DNA from: Candidatus Aminicenantota bacterium
GTDB lineage: Bacteria > Acidobacteriota > Aminicenantia > Aminicenantales > Saccharicenantaceae
Assembly: GCA_014360015.1 (NCBI GenBank)
Contig: JACIYJ010000006.1
Span: 62,001-126,000 of the forward strand
Direction: 5' to 3'
Length of the DNA: 64,000 nucleotides
Below are positions 18,959 to 25,716 of this stretch, piece after piece; position 1 is the first letter of the stretch, and each line of letters begins with the position of its first letter. The notes under the pieces are model-generated. The model was not told the origin of the DNA. It searched no databases and saw only the letters and a list, made by a program, of their open reading frames with translations. Made by a program: the position numbers and the translations under genes.

Positions 18959-19792
18959 GTCGCAACCCCTTCTTAATAAGAGGTCCTATTCCTACCGAAG
19001 AAACAGCAAAGTTCAGATTCGAGGATGAGGAGTCGCAATCCCTTCTTAATAAGAGGTCCTATTCCTACCTTGTAAGAAAGGCTGGATTTTTCGATATTTA
19101 CTTCGAGTCGCAATCCCTTCTTAATAAGAGGTCCTATTCCTACAGGAGTTAAAAGAACAAATTGCCAGTTTAAAGGGTCGCAATCCCTTCTTAATAAGAG
19201 GTCCTATTCCTACAGGGAAGAGGAGCTGGATTTACAACTTGGATCTATGTCGCAATCCCTTCTTAATAAGAGGTCCTATTCCTACCTTCAGCTTTAGGAA
19301 AGTCCGGTCCTCAGAAGGGTCATGTCGCAATCCCTTCTTAAAAAGAGGTCCTATTCCTACTCAGGATGCTGCTGTATAATTACGGCGGCTGGTTGACCTG
19401 TCGCAATCCCTTCTTAATAAGAGGTCCTATTCCTACAGGGAAGAGGAGCTGGATTTACAACTTGGATCTATGTCGCAATCCCTTCTTAATAAGAGGTCTT
19501 CTTCCTACGAAAAGAGATATTGGCTTATTTCCTCGTCCCCTGGCGTCGCAATCCCTTCTTAATAAGAGGTCTTATTCCTACTCGATGATGTTGAGGAAGA
19601 AGAGTGGAAGGAAATGTCGCAATCCCTTCTTAATAAGAGGTCCTATTCCTACAAAAGGAGGTAGAAAAATGGAAAAAGTAAGGATGTCGCAATCCCTTCT
19701 TAATAAGAGGTCCTATTCCTACTTAAAGGCGCGTATTATAGAATTTTGTTTTTTAGTCGCAATCCCTTCTTAATAAGAGGTCCTATTCCTAC
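18959..19792 (-). CRISPR. CRISPR array 1: 12 repeats of 37 nt, 11 spacers
   Basis: Repeats begin at 18959, 19032, 19107, 19177, 19249, 19324, 19400, 19472, 19545, 19616, 19686 and 19756; spacers are 33-38 nt. On the minus strand the repeat runs from GTAGGAATAGGACC to a 3' end of AAGGGATTGCGAC, so crRNAs would carry an 8-nt ATTGCGAC 5' tag like the usual ATTGAAAC. Direction is also supported by the leader on the right and degenerate repeats on the left. The spacers at 19214-19248 and 19437-19471 are identical. The repeats at 18959, 19324, 19472 and 19545 carry point changes. Confidence 0.98.
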
Positions 19793-19900
19793 TGCGAGCC
19801 TTTATAACTTCTTTATTATCAGCGCAATACAAGCCCCCTTGTCCAAAATTTTTGTTCCTCACAATGTTAACAAAGAAACATTTCAGAAACGTTTCTTTTT
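19793..19900 (-). promoter_or_regulatory. Leader of CRISPR array 1
   Basis: 106 nt (19793-19898) that match the array-2 leader (24333-24438) at 100 positions. Read on the minus strand it has the shared 27-nt palindromic element (19872-19898), then TTGGAC and GATAAT about 19 nt apart as possible -35 and -10 boxes, then AT-rich sequence up to the first repeat. The rest of the gap to cas2' (19901-20014) holds no gene that I can support. Confidence 0.88.
19872..19898. promoter_or_regulatory. CRISPR-regulon palindrome, copy A (leader 1)
   Basis: 27 nt composed of AAAGAAACATTTC followed by AGAAACGTTTCT and TT. The second part is a perfect 12-bp palindrome and the first an imperfect one in tandem, so two protein dimers could bind side by side. 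An identical 27-mer lies upstream of the adaptation operon. Confidence 0.75.
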
Positions 19901-20014
19901 TGCTATTCATCCCGATCCTCCAAAATTCGCCTCATAGGCTCCAATTAAAATAAAAATAACTAATCAATGCCTTCTCCCCATTCTATCACCACTTTTCCAA
20001 TATTAATTTCATTC

Positions 20015-20299
20015 TTAATCATCGTCAAGGTAAATCCAAACTCCGGCTGGCACTTTTTCTCCCTGTCCCATGGCTATAGACTCAAAATCCGCCAGTAAAG
20101 GATAAATCCTGACGTCATCCTCTTTCTCTTCAATCATCTCACCTAACTGCCTGTAGAGCCTTTTCAACTCTTCAGGTGAGAGTGCAAAATAAAACACTGA
20201 CTTCTGAAGGTGTATCCCTTTGCCTTTTAAAAACCGGTGTACACGGTTTAGTCTTCGCTCATCCTTTATGTCATAAGATACTAAATATACGGATTTCAT
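20015..20299 (-). CDS. cas2: Second Cas2 (Cas2')
   Basis: 94 residues, normal for Cas2. The first strand ends in VSYDI with the conserved Asp (residue about 10), followed by DERRLNRVHRFLKGKGIHLQKSVFYFALSPEEL, the standard ferredoxin-fold pattern. Cas2 is the dimeric scaffold of the Cas1-Cas2 spacer integrase. The start codon overlaps the stop of cas1' by four bases (ATGA), so the two are translationally coupled. It is clearly diverged from the other Cas2 (22059-22343). It is last in the order cas2-cas1-cas1'-cas2', a mirror-image duplication. Confidence 0.93.
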   Translation of the reverse strand: MKSVYLVSYDIKDERRLNRVHRFLKGKGIHLQKSVFYFALSPEELKRLYRQLGEMIEEKEDDVRIYPLLADFESIAMGQGEKVPAGVWIYLDDD

Positions 20300-21108
20300 A
20301 CCTTAAGCTCCTTGATGAGGTAAAAGAAATCATCTATTACTTTATTTATTTGATTATCGAGTTCAGACCTTTTATTTTCAAAGCGATGGATTATATTTCT
20401 ATAGCCGTCACTGGTCAAATAGACTCTTTCCCCGCATTTTTGCACAAATCGGCTATAATTAGTTTGTTTAAAGAAAAGAATAACCTGCTCATCAATCTTC
20501 GCTTCAAGAAGATAAACCAGATCCAATACAAAACCAAAATTTACTCGCCTGAAATATGCTCCAGTATGAACATCAAGCCCGGCCTTAATCAGATTTATGG
20601 TTATTAGACCTTTCAATAGAAAGCTAACTACATCCTTTACTACCCGAGTTAAATATTTATCTCTGGGTATAAGTTTAGCCAGCAAAACTTCATAATCTCC
20701 CTCACCAAGCACATTGCTATTTCTCAAATAGGGAAAATATTTTTTAAGCAGCCGAAGCTGCAAACACATCCGATAGGCTTTTAGCCATTTTATGTATTTA
20801 AAGAGATTAATAGCATTTTCCAGAATAATTCGTTGTTCCTTGAAATGATTTGCCAATTTGTGATTGAAAGGCAACAAAATGGCTATATCTTCTCCGGAAT
20901 GACGGCTGACAATTAACGGAATATTCTGCTCAGCTAAAGCCAGCATTGCCTCGCTTGAAATCTTTATGTTCCCTATCACATAAACTCTATTTATCAGCCG
21001 GAGCGGAACTCTTTGCCCAGCCTTCATCGGTTTCTGAATCCAGAGAGAAGGACCATCAGCGGTAACCTCAATATTTTCATTATCAACAAGATAAAGGCTC
21101 CTATCCAT
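20296..21108 (-). CDS. Degenerate second Cas1 (Cas1'), lacking the catalytic His
   Basis: 270 residues against about 314 for the neighbour Cas1. The N-terminal beta-domain is recognisable (SLYLVDNENIEV, RVYVIGNIKISSEAMLALAEQNIPLIV). In the helical domain the usual GLDPxIGFxH becomes GLDVHTGAYF, so Phe replaces the metal-binding His; the Asp motif survives as LDLVYLLEA; a Glu may survive in LGEGDYE. The DPVNALLSxxY segment is missing. It therefore probably lacks nuclease/integrase activity, yet the frame is intact and it overlaps cas1 and cas2' as part of one operon. A structural, non-catalytic partner in a heteromeric integrase is my inference. Confidence 0.82.
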   Translation of the reverse strand: MDRSLYLVDNENIEVTADGPSLWIQKPMKAGQRVPLRLINRVYVIGNIKISSEAMLALAEQNIPLIVSRHSGEDIAILLPFNHKLANHFKEQRIILENAINLFKYIKWLKAYRMCLQLRLLKKYFPYLRNSNVLGEGDYEVLLAKLIPRDKYLTRVVKDVVSFLLKGLITINLIKAGLDVHTGAYFRRVNFGFVLDLVYLLEAKIDEQVILFFKQTNYSRFVQKCGERVYLTSDGYRNIIHRFENKRSELDNQINKVIDDFFYLIKELKV

Positions 21109-22045
21109 TCAACAACCTCCTGGCTAAGTTTTGAACATATGACCTCCAGAGCGGTCTTTTTTCCCTGGCCCATTCTTCATAATGTCTAAAATATTTTTCA
21201 CGACTCTTCTTTTTCAAAAAGCAACCATCCTGACCACCTGACTCTGAGCGAGTAAAATCATCCTCCTTAAACTCTCTTTCTCTAAATAAATTAAACACAA
21301 ACCTGTCGGCATCTGCTCGAAAGGCCTCCACTAAGTCACACGCCAGTGATTCCCGTCCATATTCAAATGAATGGTAAAAGCCAATGACGGGATCGAGACC
21401 TATCAGTTCAATTTCTCTTACCAGCTCAAAATGAAGAAGGGTGTAAGTAAGGGACAAAAGAGCATTAACCGGATCAACCGGAGGTCTCCTTCTTCTGCCG
21501 GCGAAATTCAATGATGGCGGGAAAACAAGAGTCAGAGCCTTAAAATAGCAGTTGGCAGCGCTTCCTTCCAACCCTCGAATAGAGTCAGGACTGTCTGCCT
21601 CTTTGAGTTGATTGCAAATAAATTCCATAGATTGAATGGAGCTGGAGATTTCAGATTTAAATTCTGGCCTCAAATCTTTCAGTTCAGCCAGAAACTCAAT
21701 CTGTTTTTTCAGCTTTGCTTCCATTAGTTCTCTGGAAAAAATTAAGGTAAAAAAACTGAGGCTTTTCTCGTATTGTTTAACCCTAAGTAAACCATTATTA
21801 TGAAGACGTCCATGGAGTATTCCTCTAAAAGCCAGTCGTCGACCGGATAAAAATATTACCGCTATGTTGTTTAAAGCCAGTCTGTGCAGGACGAGAGTTT
21901 CAATCCTGACGTTTCCTATTATTACAACTCTTTCTAAAGGCTGGAGGGGTGCAGAGCCTTCACGATTGCCTTGGCAATAGAAAACCAATGAATTACCTTC
22001 TACTTTGATTTCTATATCCTTGCGGTCAATGTAAAGGCTTCCCAT
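21101..22045 (-). CDS. cas1: Cas1 integrase, catalytic
   Basis: 314 residues from the ATG at 22045, chosen because SD GGGAG precedes it and MGSLYIDRKDIEI is a normal Cas1 N-terminus; the ORF extends 21 codons further into cas2. All metal-binding residues are present: Glu in GLEGSAANCYF, His in GLDPVIGFYH and Asp in ACDLVEAFR. The segment RRRRPPVDPVNALLSLTY is also intact. It inserts prespacers at the leader-repeat junction together with Cas2. It overlaps the following cas1' by eight bases. No reverse transcriptase domain is fused. Confidence 0.96.
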   Translation of the reverse strand: MGSLYIDRKDIEIKVEGNSLVFYCQGNREGSAPLQPLERVVIIGNVRIETLVLHRLALNNIAVIFLSGRRLAFRGILHGRLHNNGLLRVKQYEKSLSFFTLIFSRELMEAKLKKQIEFLAELKDLRPEFKSEISSSIQSMEFICNQLKEADSPDSIRGLEGSAANCYFKALTLVFPPSLNFAGRRRRPPVDPVNALLSLTYTLLHFELVREIELIGLDPVIGFYHSFEYGRESLACDLVEAFRADADRFVFNLFREREFKEDDFTRSESGGQDGCFLKKKSREKYFRHYEEWAREKRPLWRSYVQNLARRLLNG

Positions 22046-22058
22046 TTTTATAAACTCC

Positions 22059-22343
22059 CTAACTGATATAAAAATAGGATGGGTCGCGAGGCAAAAGAGC
22101 GATCCCAAGGATCAAGGTCCTGGCTCGTCTATCAACTTGAAATATGTGCACCCTATCACTGTCCTCATCTATCATCTCCTTTAACTCCTCAATGACATGT
22201 GATAATTCAGCCTCAGTTAGAAAACATTCGTAAACTGATTTTTGCCCACCTGTGCTGTAGCCTTTTAAAAAATTCCGGACTTTGTTTAACCTTTTATCTT
22301 CGGTTATATCATAGGCAATCACATAAAAAAGCCGAGAACCCAT
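22059..22343 (-). CDS. cas2: Cas2, first gene of the adaptation operon
   Basis: 94 residues; ATG with SD GGGAG. Starts MGSRLFYVIAYDI with the conserved Asp, then DKRLNKVRNFLKGYSTGGQKSVYECFL, the Cas2 ferredoxin fold. It leads the operon cas2-cas1-cas1'-cas2'. The promoter region upstream carries copy B of the CRISPR-regulon palindrome. Cas2 proteins bridge two Cas1 dimers during spacer integration. With two different Cas2 proteins in the operon, homo- and heterodimers are possible. Confidence 0.95.
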   Translation of the reverse strand: MGSRLFYVIAYDITEDKRLNKVRNFLKGYSTGGQKSVYECFLTEAELSHVIEELKEMIDEDSDRVHIFQVDRRARTLILGIALLPRDPSYFYIS

Positions 22344-22416
22344 CTTTTCACTCCCGGCGTAGACTATTTACAATCTCCTGATTTAATAATCACACTGGCT
22401 GACTAAATAGGCAACA

Positions 22417-22443
22417 AAAGAAACATTTCAGAAACGTTTCTTT
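22417..22443. promoter_or_regulatory. CRISPR-regulon palindrome, copy B (adaptation operon)
   Basis: Identical to copy A over 27 nt (AAAGAAACATTTC plus the perfect palindrome AGAAACGTTTCT). It lies 74 bp upstream of cas2, just upstream of a possible promoter (TTGCCT and ATTATT, 18 nt apart on the minus strand). The sequence 22444-22617 has no gene that I can support. Confidence 0.75.
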
Positions 22444-22617
22444 TCGAAAAAGAGAGGACATTGGAATGATTAAAACAAAACTCGAGTGTAACTTATATTT
22501 TATTTTGTTTTTAAGTGGGTGAGCGCCTTGGTGCGGTCTTATGGGTGTGGCCGGAGATTAAATTTCCAATATTTTTAGCAGATAAAAAGATAGAAGGCTT
22601 TTACCCGGTCTTCTATT

Positions 22618-22654
22618 GTCATATTGCTTTCTTATTCTGAGGTCCTATTCCTGC
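22618..22654 (-). repeat. Orphan CRISPR repeat of array-2 type
   Basis: A 37-nt degenerate repeat, 31 of 37 positions identical to the array-2 repeat, keeping TTCTTATTCTGAGGTCCTA intact. The six changes are clustered at the left side plus one near the right end. It lies 306 bp beyond the last regular repeat of array 2 at its trailer end. The stop codon of the 62-codon ORF abuts it directly. Confidence 0.88.
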
Positions 22655-22843
22655 TCAATGGAGAGTTATCATGGGCAATCCGTCAACGTCTTTGTAATAT
22701 GAGTAATTGCCTTTAGTGAAGACCAAGACCCTTCTGGGTGTTGGTCTTATAAATAATATTGTTCCTTTTTCTTCCACGTAAATAGAGCCTTGTATTGATC
22801 TAAATGGTCCACTAAAAAAATAAAAAGCCATAACACCAATCAT
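22655..22843 (-). CDS. Possible 62-aa protein between array 2 and its orphan repeat
   Basis: A 62-codon frame starting MIGVMAFYFFSGPF and ending in DGLPMITLH. There is no Shine-Dalgarno sequence directly upstream. An overlapping 16-codon frame (starting MAYLSIND at about 22858) does have AGAGGT in front, so coupling is possible. The product has one weakly hydrophobic start and a beta-like remainder, with no family that I recognise. Support is mainly positional: it fills the space between the membrane peptide gene and the orphan repeat. Confidence 0.3.
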   Translation of the reverse strand: MIGVMAFYFFSGPFRSIQGSIYVEEKGTILFIRPTPRRVLVFTKGNYSYYKDVDGLPMITLH

Positions 22844-22865
22844 TTATGCTTAGGTATGCCATTTT

Positions 22866-22937
22866 TTACCTCTTTTTTCTAAGTTTTGCGATAAAACAAA
22901 GTAATAAAAAGATCCAAATTAAAATTTCAATCATCAT
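22866..22937 (-). CDS. 23-aa hydrophobic membrane peptide next to array 2
   Basis: ATG preceded by TTAAAGGAGAATGT, a strong ribosome-binding site. The product starts MMIEILIWIFLLLCF and ends AKLRKKR: one transmembrane stretch with a basic cytoplasmic tail, the usual shape of type I toxins and other small membrane peptides. The start codon is only 23 bp past the last regular repeat of array 2 on the array's transcribed strand, so no separate promoter fits between them. I cannot assign a family. Translation is inferred from the SD. Confidence 0.5.
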   Translation of the reverse strand: MMIEILIWIFLLLCFIAKLRKKR

Positions 22938-22960
22938 ACATTCTCCTTTAAGGTTTTGAA

Positions 22961-24332
22961 GTCGCAATCCCTTCTTATTCTGAGGTCCTATTCCTACGAA
23001 GGCGCCCCAGGATTTGGGGTGCCATTTTTCAGTCGCAATCCCTTCTTATTCTGAGGTCCTATTCCTACCATTTTTCAGAGGGTCTTTTAGGTGTAGTAAG
23101 AATGATTTGTCGCAATCCCTTCTTATTCTGAGGTCCTATTCCTACTGAAAGGTTGGCAGGTTATTTTGTTGATTTGAGTCGCAATCCCTTCTTATTCTGA
23201 GGTCCTATTCCTACTGCGAACGGGGAAGAGAACCGGCACTTTGCCGGTTGCATGTCGCAATCCCTTCTTATTCTGAGGTCCTATTCCTACGAAATTTTCT
23301 TTTTGAAATAGCAAGTAGGGATAACAGTCGCAATCCCTTCTTATTCTGAGGTCCTATTCCTACTTTGGTTTAGGGTGGAAGGCGCTCCAGGATTTGGGGT
23401 CGCAATCCCTTCTTATTCTGAGGTCCTATTCCTACTAGGAAATTAGAAGATTATTTTTATTCCATGAAAAGTCGCAATCCCTTCTTATTCTGAGGTCCTA
23501 TTCCTACTGGGGTGCCCTTTTTCCGTGGTAGTTTCAGGTGTACGAAGGTCGCAATCCCTTCTTATTCTGAGGTCCTATTCCTACTCATTTTCGTTGAAAA
23601 AAGGTGGGTGGGCCAAGGGAGTCGCAATCCCTTCTTATTCTGAGGTCCTATTCCTACTAAAAATGACAAAATAATTCGGGATTATTGTGATCGTGGTCGC
23701 AATCCCTTCTTATTCTGAGGTCCTATTCCTACGTAGAAGTTGTAGCTTCTGGATTTGCTATCTGGCACTTGAGGTCGCAATCCCTTCTTATTCTGAGGTC
23801 CTATTCCTACGGACCCTGTACTCGAGAAAATTGCTCGGGCTGCTGGGATTGTCGCAATCCCTTCTTATTCTGAGGTCCTATTCCTACAAATGGCAGCCAC
23901 GGGAGATGCGACTCGTCTCAGAGTAGTCGCAATCCCTTCTTATTCTGAGGTCCTATTCCTACGAAAAAATGAAGGTTAAAGTGATAAGGATTGATGAAAG
24001 GTCGCAATCCCTTCTTATTCTGAGGTCCTATTCCTACAGGGAACCGTATCCTCATATTGCCGTCGGCGATGAGGGTCGCAATCCCTTCTTATTCTGAGGT
24101 CCTATTCCTACGAAGGTGAACTAATATAAGAAGGAAAAAGGCAGTGGAAGTCGCAATCCCTTCTTATTCTGAGGTCCTATTCCTACTCGCCCAAGATTGC
24201 GACAATAGTGCTAAAGCTGGTTAGTCGCAATCCCTTCTTATTCTGAGGTCCTATTCCTACTCGTTAAAACGTGGTGGGTGGTGTCGTGGATGCCTGTCGC
24301 AATCCCTTCTTATTCTGAGGTCCTATTCCTAC
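22961..24332 (-). CRISPR. CRISPR array 2: 19 repeats of 37 nt, 18 spacers
   Basis: Repeats begin at 22961, 23032, 23109, 23178, 23254, 23327, 23399, 23471, 23548, 23621, 23696, 23774, 23851, 23926, 24001, 24075, 24150, 24224 and 24296 and look invariant; spacers are 34-41 nt. The repeat equals the array-1 repeat except for three bases in the centre (TTATTCTG in place of TTAATAAG). The leader is on the right, so transcription is on the minus strand with an ATTGCGAC crRNA tag. Spacers at 22998, 23069, 23364 and 23508 are overlapping variants of one source sequence. Confidence 0.98.
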
Positions 24333-24440
24333 CGCGAGCCTTTATAACTTCTTTATTATCAACGCAATACAAACCCCCTTGTCCAAAATTTCTGTTCCTG
24401 ACAATGTTAACGAAGAAACATTTCAGAAACGTTTCTTTTT
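24333..24440 (-). promoter_or_regulatory. Leader of CRISPR array 2
   Basis: Near-identical to leader 1 (100 of 106 positions). It contains copy C of the 27-nt palindrome farthest from the array, then TTGGAC and GATAAT promoter-like boxes, then the repeat-proximal segment ending CTCGCG. Conservation of the whole segment suggests that both arrays are transcribed and extended by the same machinery. Confidence 0.88.
24412..24438. promoter_or_regulatory. CRISPR-regulon palindrome, copy C (leader 2)
   Basis: Same element as copies A and B with one base changed at its left end (GAAG in place of AAAG). It keeps the perfect core AGAAACGTTTCT. Confidence 0.75.
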
Positions 24441-24460
24441 CAACCATACTGATGTCTCTC

Positions 24461-25444
24461 TCATTCATTTTTTGAATCTACAATCTGATATTTACCCAGT
24501 CCAAAAGATGTTCCTTTACCTAAATGAAAAATCTCTCCCGCTTTCAACATAGGCATAAAGCCAGAGATTTGTCCCCTGTAAACAACCCTGCCAACAAGCC
24601 CTCCGAGTTTCATCCTCACTTTTTGTCTGTGAGAATATCTCTCCCAATCTGACCACTTAGCCTCATTCTTTTCGAGTCTCACCGTTCTGGCTCTTTCTAT
24701 CAATTTTTTGTGATTCCATTCAGGTTCTTTATTTTCTCCGTGATAAAAATTAAGTAGAGCCAACCTTCTCATCAAATTAGTTATTAAAATATGAAACTCA
24801 AGCTTAGTAGCAAACTCTCTTTGGTACTTTATTCGGACAGGGGTTTTTAGTTCCAGCTGTAGCTCTTCTTCATCTCCACATCCACTCTCCTCTCCGCCCA
24901 GCTCATAGGGCTGATCTGAAAAATCTCTCTCTGGAACTTCAATCATTCTATGAGCAGGTGGCTTTAATATTCGGGTTTTTCCATCATAGACAGGTTCCCC
25001 CGTAATTTCTACTTTTACTAATTCATACCTGCCACGTCCCTTTCCGATACCTAACTCGCCAAGATATTCAAAGGCCATAATAAAATAAGGCAAATAATCT
25101 ATTGCTTTCCCGATTAAAATCAGAACGAAAGAAATCTCAGATCCTGGTTCGTATAGCGGACGGGTTTCTTCTGGTGGCTCAATGACAAACGGATGCGGAA
25201 TTGTTTCATACTTATCCATATTAAAAACTGCCGGGCCTTGAGGGGCCGGGGTTTCAAAAATATAAGCATAAGGACATTCCCGGACAATGGGACAATCCCG
25301 GCAATCTTTATTTCTAAAAACACAGATCACTTTTTTGAAGGCATTTCCAAAGCCGCCTCTGAAGGTAGATCCTTTGTACGGAGGAAGGTAGATAGGTTCC
25401 AGCGCCCGAAGGAAGAAGTCCAGTTTCTGATACTTAATAATCAT
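24461..25444 (-). CDS. cas6: Cas6 pre-crRNA endoribonuclease
   Basis: About 327 residues from the ATG at 25444; a TTG three codons earlier is the alternative, and a GGGTGA SD fits either. Two RAMP/ferredoxin-like halves with the C-terminal glycine-rich loop GEIFHLGKGTSFGLGKYQI, typical of the Cas6 family with a C-terminal RAMP domain. A Cys cluster (CRDCPIVRECPY, residues about 50) is also usual in that family. It would cut both arrays' repeats to leave the ATTGCGAC tag. It is the only Cas6 in the island and is the last gene before array 2. The catalytic His cannot be assigned with confidence. Confidence 0.9.
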   Translation of the reverse strand: MIIKYQKLDFFLRALEPIYLPPYKGSTFRGGFGNAFKKVICVFRNKDCRDCPIVRECPYAYIFETPAPQGPAVFNMDKYETIPHPFVIEPPEETRPLYEPGSEISFVLILIGKAIDYLPYFIMAFEYLGELGIGKGRGRYELVKVEITGEPVYDGKTRILKPPAHRMIEVPERDFSDQPYELGGEESGCGDEEELQLELKTPVRIKYQREFATKLEFHILITNLMRRLALLNFYHGENKEPEWNHKKLIERARTVRLEKNEAKWSDWERYSHRQKVRMKLGGLVGRVVYRGQISGFMPMLKAGEIFHLGKGTSFGLGKYQIVDSKNE

Positions 25445-25473
25445 TTGAAACAAATCACCCTAAATAATAAAGC

Positions 25474-25716
25474 TCAAAACGGATTGTGGTCAAAGATAAT
25501 GAGATCTCCGGTCACAGGTGAGCGATAGATAAGTTTGCAGGCTTTGCCATGAAGAAAATGGGCTATTTTTAAATAAAGCCAGATAGGTCCCGGCCCATGA
25601 AGGACCACTTCATTTCCTTCACCTGCCAGTTCATCTACCTTCCTTAGATAATTTCCAAGCTCTGTCAATTTAGCCTTCTCGTTATAAAGAGTAGAAACAT
25701 CTATCTCCACAACCAT
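25474..25716 (-). CDS. csx3: Csx3-like ring nuclease (Crn3), cyclic oligoadenylate degradation
   Basis: 80 residues; ATG overlaps the csx1 stop (TGATG) with SD GGGAGG. The block EVVLHGPGPIWLYLKIAHFLHG, followed by YRSPVTGDLIIFDH, matches the Csx3 pattern of a Gly-rich PxWLY loop and a C-terminal strand ending in a His. Csx3 (AF1864-type, Crn3) hydrolyses cyclic tetra-adenylate and thus switches off CARF effectors. Sitting next to a CARF-HEPN nuclease it would act as the off-switch of this type III signalling circuit. The family call rests on motif recognition and is short-protein limited. Confidence 0.75.
   Translation of the reverse strand: MVVEIDVSTLYNEKAKLTELGNYLRKVDELAGEGNEVVLHGPGPIWLYLKIAHFLHGKACKLIYRSPVTGDLIIFDHNPF

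Noticed and set aside
19366-19773. 135-codon ORF with repeated NPFLIRGPIPT-like units
   Set aside because: Translation of the CRISPR repeats of array 1, not a repeat protein.
24187-24223. Spacer containing GATTGCGAC, complementary to the repeat end
   Set aside because: A nine-base match is expected by chance among 29 spacers and gives no clear function.
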